DNA of 64,000 nucleotides from Bacteroidales bacterium UBA1680 (GTDB taxonomy: Bacteria > Bacteroidota > Bacteroidia > Bacteroidales > UBA932): contig DCKG01000034.1 in the NCBI GenBank assembly GCA_002320605.1, positions 79,536 to 143,535 on the forward strand, in the 5' to 3' direction. The notes below the pieces were generated by a model. It was not told where the DNA came from. It made no database searches and worked only from the letters and a program-made list of their open reading frames with translations. This document shows positions 59,858 to 64,000 of this stretch, one piece after another (the first letter of the stretch is position 1; each line of letters begins with the position of its first letter). The translations under genes and the position numbers were made by a program.

Positions 59858-60900
59858 TAATCTATAAATAGATTCCAGCCATACGTATCTTTTTCCACCC
59901 CTCTCTGGATGCCAATGATGCGCTTGTAGAGCTTCTCGCTGACCGGACCGCACTTATCCGGGCTGCCGAAAGAGTAGGTCTTGGTAATCTCTTTTGACTC
60001 CAAGGCAGGTTTGTCGTCAATCGAACAGATAGGAGTTATCACTACCGCCGTGCCGCAGGAGCATGCTTCATCGAAATCCGCCAGCTCCGTTATTTTCACG
60101 GGGCGCATCTCAACTTCCATTCCTAACTCTTTGGCAACAGTGCGAAGGCTGTTATTCGTGATGGAAGGCAGCACGCTGCTCGAAAGCGGAGTTATGTAAG
60201 TATTTCCTTTGATGGCGAAAAAATTGGACGATCCGAATTCTTCAATGTAGGTCTGGGTAGATGAATCTGGAAACAGCAGCTCGCGGTAACCGGCACCATG
60301 AGCAAGGTTATATGCGTGAAGCGACTGAGCGTAATTCGCACCCAATTTGTAGCCCCCAGAGCCATGTTTTGCGGCACGGTCATAATTTCTTGAAAGAACA
60401 GCCCTGCCCGGAAGCAAGCTCTTATCGCCCGAATACGTACCCACCGGAGAGCACATCACGGCAAACATCACGTCGCTGGAAGAATGGATGCCCAGCTGCG
60501 GACCGATGCCGATTAGGATAGGCCTGAGGTATAGAGACGCAGATGCAACATCTGCCGGAGGCAGATAGTCTATATTTTCCTTGACGCATCGGACGCACAT
60601 TCCGATGAACATTTCTTCTGAAGGATAGGGCATGTCAAGGTACTTGGCGCTGTCTGCCATCCTTTTGGCATTCATGTCGGGCCTGAACAGCCTTATTTTC
60701 CCATCTTCACCACGAAAGGCCTTAAGTCCCTCGAAGCAGCAAGGGCCATAATGGAATATGCCAGCGAACGTGCTCAGAGAAATGCTCATGTCATCTGCGA
60801 CCACCGGTTTCTCCCAATTACCTCCGATGCATCGGCTGTAAATGAAAGATTTGGTTTTGGTGTAGCTGAAAGACAGCTTTGTCCAGTCTATGTCAATCAT
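59857..60900 (-). CDS. ilvE: Branched-chain amino acid aminotransferase, second copy (vor-operon linked)
   Basis: A 347-residue fold-type IV aminotransferase with PLP lysine K185 in SGGYKLGANYAQ. It keeps CCFEGLKAF, LYLRPILIGIGPQ and SCGTAVVITPICSID. It aligns over its whole length with the copy at 44414-45448. Its operon with a branched-chain 2-oxoacid oxidoreductase and butyrate kinase suggests it deaminates valine, leucine and isoleucine for fermentation, or transaminates 2-oxoacids made by reductive carboxylation. It is 35 bp after buk. Confidence 0.93.
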   Translation of the reverse strand: MIDIDWTKLSFSYTKTKSFIYSRCIGGNWEKPVVADDMSISLSTFAGIFHYGPCCFEGLKAFRGEDGKIRLFRPDMNAKRMADSAKYLDMPYPSEEMFIGMCVRCVKENIDYLPPADVASASLYLRPILIGIGPQLGIHSSSDVMFAVMCSPVGTYSGDKSLLPGRAVLSRNYDRAAKHGSGGYKLGANYAQSLHAYNLAHGAGYRELLFPDSSTQTYIEEFGSSNFFAIKGNTYITPLSSSVLPSITNNSLRTVAKELGMEVEMRPVKITELADFDEACSCGTAVVITPICSIDDKPALESKEITKTYSFGSPDKCGPVSEKLYKRIIGIQRGVEKDTYGWNLFID

Positions 60901-60935
60901 GATAATTCAGTTTTTGTAATATGAATATGCCGTTG

Positions 60936-62108
60936 TTAGTCTTCTATAAGCTTATCCTTGTCGTAGGTGTGCACTTTCACTTCGCCAGAGAGAATCATGT
61001 ACCCGTTTTCCGCCAGGCTGTTTATCTCGTCTTCCCCCGGGAACACTTCCACAGGGGCTATGAAGCCGATTTTATTCTTGATGGCATCCATCAGGTTTTT
61101 GCTGTGAGCTATTCCACCAGTGAGCAAGATGGCATCCACCTTGCCGTCTGCCGTTGCAGCCATTGCGGCAATATATTTACATATATTCAGCACGTACGCC
61201 TTCAAAAAGGTCTGAGCCAGCTCGTTGCCGTCGTCAGCCATCTTTTCTACGTCCTTCATGCTATTGGTTCCGAAATACGCCACTGCGCCTCCCCTACCGA
61301 CCAGTTTTTTCTTGATTTCATCGGCAGTATATTTCCCGCTGAAGCACATGTCTATGAGGTCGAATGGCGGGCAGCAGCCAGAGCGTTCGGGAGTGATGGG
61401 GCCGTCACCGCCAAGACCGTGATTCGTGTCCAGCACTTTCCCGTTGCGGTGCAGCGAGATAGTTGCCCCGCCCCCCATGTGAGCGACGATCACTGTCACG
61501 TCATTGGTTTTATGCCCATGCTCCCTGAGATACCGCCTTACGATCGCCCTGGAATTGAGAGCGTGAAAAAGAGTCTTGCGAGTGAACTCGGGAATCCCTC
61601 CCATGCGACACTCCGGAAGCATCTCATCTGCCATCGGAGGATCCGCCACGTAAGCGATGCATTTGCCATGTCTAGGGTTGGTAATCCCTTTCGCATCCCT
61701 AGCCTCATTCACTTCCTTAGCGATGTCATCTGCCAGAACTGCGCTCAGATTACAAGCATGGACTCCGTCACGGCAACTTATGAGAACATCTCTCATGTCC
61801 TTGTTCACATTGTAGACACCGGTAATCACAGGAGTGAACAGGCCACCTCTCGCCATGATGATGTCTATGCTCTCAAACGGAATATTCTTCTCCTTCAGGA
61901 AATCCTCTATCGCCAGACGGCGCATGTCAGTCTGGTCCATTACCGAAGGATACTTGGCCACCTCGTCAGCGCTGTGCTCCAGCTTTGTGTCGAAAATTCG
62001 AGTTCCGTCAGAGTAGAAACCAAGTTTAGTCGTAGTAGACCCAGTGTTTATCACTAATATATTGCCTTTCTGTACAGGCGTATCTGCTAATATCTGCGTT
62101 CTTTCCAT
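60936..62108 (-). CDS. buk: Butyrate/branched-chain fatty acid kinase
   Basis: A 390-residue ASKHA-fold kinase that interconverts butyryl phosphate (or isobutyryl, isovaleryl phosphate) and ADP with the free acid and ATP. The start at 62108 gives MERTQILADTPVQKG, then INTGSTTTKLGFY. Phosphate and substrate loops are AHMGGGATISLHRNG and GLGGDGPITPERSG; KIGFIAPVEVFPGEDE is at the C-terminus. No phosphotransbutyrylase gene lies in the window, so its acyl-CoA partner must be elsewhere. First gene of the vor operon. A 378-codon open frame on the opposite strand is a shadow of this gene. Confidence 0.94.
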   Translation of the reverse strand: MERTQILADTPVQKGNILVINTGSTTTKLGFYSDGTRIFDTKLEHSADEVAKYPSVMDQTDMRRLAIEDFLKEKNIPFESIDIIMARGGLFTPVITGVYNVNKDMRDVLISCRDGVHACNLSAVLADDIAKEVNEARDAKGITNPRHGKCIAYVADPPMADEMLPECRMGGIPEFTRKTLFHALNSRAIVRRYLREHGHKTNDVTVIVAHMGGGATISLHRNGKVLDTNHGLGGDGPITPERSGCCPPFDLIDMCFSGKYTADEIKKKLVGRGGAVAYFGTNSMKDVEKMADDGNELAQTFLKAYVLNICKYIAAMAATADGKVDAILLTGGIAHSKNLMDAIKNKIGFIAPVEVFPGEDEINSLAENGYMILSGEVKVHTYDKDKLIED

Positions 62109-62261
62109 TTCTGTCGTTTTGCGCCGACATAAATATATTATATTTTTAAACAAAAACCGCAATAATTTTTCAAAATATTCCCCTTATTATCAAAATAACG
62201 AAAAAATCGTATCTAAATTCTCCGAATATCATTTATTCTTAATAAGATACCTAATTCATAT

Positions 62262-62300
62262 AATATGCCGCCTTCCCAGATGACGGAAAGGCGGCATATT
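62262..62300 (-). terminator. Hairpin terminator after the sulfatase gene
   Basis: A 13-bp perfect stem (62262-62274 with 62288-62300) with a 13-base loop begins 8 bases past the sulfatase stop. It lacks a strict T-run, but the length of the stem makes termination likely. The other part of the 200-bp spacer is AT-rich and must contain the buk promoter; I see no exact TAnnTTTG there. Confidence 0.7.
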
Positions 62301-62308
62301 AAGATTAA

Positions 62309-63976
62309 CTAATATTCGTCCACCTTGAGTTTTTTGCGATATTTCACTAACGTTTTATGAAGTTTTTTAGTGACTTTTTCATACCCTGGCTGACCATAAA
62401 CATTGTGAAGCTCATGCGGATCTTTCTGCAAATCATATAGTTCATAATAATCGACATCCGGCTCATCACAAATGTAACCGCTCTTCACCATATTCACGAA
62501 ACTGTCGTATTCCACAGTTCCAGGAATATTCTGATACTTATTCTCACTCTGAGCCCTAGCACCACCCTTCCCATAGAAGTGGATTAATTTAAACCTGTCA
62601 TCTCGCACGCCATCATGCTTTCGCACCATGTGCCAAGTAGGGTAGTCATAGTAGTGGTAATAAATATCATTGCGCCACTTCCCTGCTGTTCCAGTCTTGA
62701 ACAGTGGCTGCAGAGAGCGCCCACTCATTTCCTTTGGCTGCTTAACTCCAGCGAGGTCGAGAAAAGTAGGAGCATAATCAATATTCTGAACCATTTCCGT
62801 GCTTACGGTTCCAGGCGCGATATGTCCATTGTACATCATGACCAGAGGGGTCCTGAGACTCTCCTCGTACATGAAGCGTTTGTCGAACCATCCGTGCTCC
62901 CCCATATAGAAACCCTGGTCGCTAGCGTAGATCACTATCGTGTTGCTCAAAAGGCCGTCGGACTCTATATATTCAAGAAGTCTGCCTACGCTCTCATCAA
63001 CTGAGTGAATGACGGCAAGATAATCCCTGAGGTATGTCTCGTATTTCCATACAGAGAGGCTGTCACCTGAAAGGTCGGCCTTGCAGAAAGCCCTATTTCT
63101 AGCTTCAAAATATTCAGAAATGAGTTTTTTCTGGTCGGGATTCATTCTGGCGAATTCTGCCACCATTGCGGAAGCGCTCTCATCAGGGTTTCTATCATCG
63201 CTCACCTTTAAATCTGAAGGCAGCCCCATATCCTTAATTATACTCATCTTCTGCGTCCTGGCAGCGCTTCCCCTGTCTGAGTAGTCGTCCCTGAAAGTCT
63301 CAGGAACAGGGAAAGTTACATCGTCATACATTCCAAGATATTGGGTGGCCGGTATCCAGCTTCTGTGAGGAGCTTTGTGATGTACCATGAGGAAAAACGG
63401 TTTGGAACGATCCCTGTGCCGCAAAAAGTCAAGAGCGTGGTCAGTTATCAACTCTGTCGCATAACCTTCCTCGCGGATATATTTTCCATTCGAATCCTGA
63501 GACTTGAAGACTGGGTTATAATATGACCCTTGGTCATTCAGCACATGGAAATAGTCGAAGCCTTTTGGCTCACACATCAAATGCCATTTCCCAACTATGC
63601 CAGTCTCGTAGCCGGCTTCTCTCAGAAGCTCGGAAACGAAAACACAGCTGGTATCGATGCCCTCGGCAAGCTGCCTCTGCCCATTCTGATGGCTGTATAA
63701 GCCGGTAATAGTGCAGGCACGACTAGGAGCAGAAAGAGAATTCTCCACGAAAGCCCTGTCGAAGCGCATCCCGTTTCTTGCGATGCGGTCGATGTTCGGA
63801 GTTGGGGCCAACGCAGAAATAGCACCGCCATATGCCGAAATAGCCTGAAATGCGTGGTCATCGCTCATGATGTAGAGGATATTGGGGCGCTTATCTTGCG
63901 ATAGAACATCCCCAGCAACGAGAGCGAGCGTTGCTACAGCTAATAACTTATTGTATTGGCTATCTAGCACATTCAT
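62309..63976 (-). CDS. Ser-type sulfatase (S1 family), secreted
   Basis: A 555-residue arylsulfatase-type enzyme that removes sulfate esters from glycans. The signal peptide is within residues 1-27 (LLAVATLALVAGDVLS). The formylglycine site is the Ser form SAPSR with S82 as the residue to be converted, so it needs an anaerobic sulfatase-maturing enzyme. Metal ligands are in IMSDDHAFQ (D39, D40) and YASDQGFYMGEHG. GKWHL and HHKAPHRSW are family motifs. An in-frame stop precedes the ATG, so the start is secure. Carbohydrate target is unknown; S1 members of this type act on host glycosaminoglycans, mucins or algal polysaccharides. The upstream operon is outside the window. Confidence 0.94.
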   Translation of the reverse strand: MNVLDSQYNKLLAVATLALVAGDVLSQDKRPNILYIMSDDHAFQAISAYGGAISALAPTPNIDRIARNGMRFDRAFVENSLSAPSRACTITGLYSHQNGQRQLAEGIDTSCVFVSELLREAGYETGIVGKWHLMCEPKGFDYFHVLNDQGSYYNPVFKSQDSNGKYIREEGYATELITDHALDFLRHRDRSKPFFLMVHHKAPHRSWIPATQYLGMYDDVTFPVPETFRDDYSDRGSAARTQKMSIIKDMGLPSDLKVSDDRNPDESASAMVAEFARMNPDQKKLISEYFEARNRAFCKADLSGDSLSVWKYETYLRDYLAVIHSVDESVGRLLEYIESDGLLSNTIVIYASDQGFYMGEHGWFDKRFMYEESLRTPLVMMYNGHIAPGTVSTEMVQNIDYAPTFLDLAGVKQPKEMSGRSLQPLFKTGTAGKWRNDIYYHYYDYPTWHMVRKHDGVRDDRFKLIHFYGKGGARAQSENKYQNIPGTVEYDSFVNMVKSGYICDEPDVDYYELYDLQKDPHELHNVYGQPGYEKVTKKLHKTLVKYRKKLKVDEY

Positions 63977-64000
63977 ATATCATTTCATTATAAATTTCAA

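Noticed and set aside
60921..62057. A 378-codon open frame opposite buk
   Set aside because: Antisense to a clear butyrate kinase gene, with no family features.

Overview
The window comes from a member of the Bacteroidota, most likely order Bacteroidales. It has SusC/SusD pairs with an ECF sigma/FecR system, lipoprotein signals, a Ser-type sulfatase, a DUF1343 muramidase beside an AmpG-like permease, TAnnTTTG promoter boxes with an upstream TTTG, and few purine-rich Shine-Dalgarno sites. I cannot assign a family or genus. No CRISPR, phage or IS transposase is visible.

Layout. 0-6 kb: the end of a PQQ-propeller gene, a GH2 beta-galactosidase, a 460-bp repeat-rich spacer (terminator, REP-like palindrome, 135-bp foldback element) and a GH35 beta-galactosidase lipoprotein behind glyA. 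7.3-18.4 kb: a SpoU methyltransferase, then a polysaccharide-utilisation-type locus: ECF sigma, FecR anti-sigma, STN-domain SusC, SusD, a SusE-position lipoprotein and two tandem paralogous TIM-barrel-like lipoproteins of unrecognised family. 18.6-22.8 kb: YebC and a TPR membrane protein on the minus strand, divergent from recF-DUF721(dciA)-pdxB. 22.8-31.3 kb: one long minus-strand operon (HU-domain membrane protein, acyl-ACP thioesterase, Nudix, DUF4922-SpoIID fusion, AmpG-like permease, NamZ-type muramidase, Ser/Arg-rich secreted protein). 31.5 kb: tRNA-Asn with a textbook Bacteroidetes promoter and a terminator. 32-45.4 kb: a nitrilase-family amidase, then a ten-gene branched-chain amino acid operon (ilvD-ilvB-ilvN-ilvC-leuA-leuC-leuD-citramalate/isopropylmalate synthase paralog-leuB-ilvE). 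45.5-50 kb: class Ia nrdAB and an orphan DUF1016 nuclease. 50-57 kb: cell-envelope and housekeeping genes (two M23 peptidases, phosphohexomutase, def, ruvX, dxr, rseP). 57-62 kb: a minus-strand operon with butyrate kinase, a second ilvE, a TPR protein, a 2[4Fe-4S] ferredoxin and three subunits of a 2-oxoacid:ferredoxin oxidoreductase. 62.3-64 kb: a Ser-type sulfatase.

How the genes work together. The strongest regulatory find is in the 346 bp before ilvD. A Bacteroidetes promoter is followed by a 20-codon ORF, half of whose codons are Ile, Leu or Val, and then by three mutually exclusive hairpins ending in a T7 intrinsic terminator. This is a classical ribosome-mediated attenuator controlling the whole ilv-leu operon. 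The second branched-chain cluster (buk-ilvE-vor) has enzymes that interconvert branched-chain amino acids, 2-oxoacids and branched acyl-CoA/acyl-phosphate. It could ferment amino acids to isobutyrate and isovalerate with ATP gain, or run in reverse to make amino acids from branched short-chain fatty acids. The window therefore carries both the de novo route and a bidirectional salvage or fermentation route.

At the sequence level the palindrome GAATATTC is strikingly frequent (at least 15 copies located by eye, about one expected). It falls in different codon frames and in spacers, and the word ATGAATATG recurs at gene starts.
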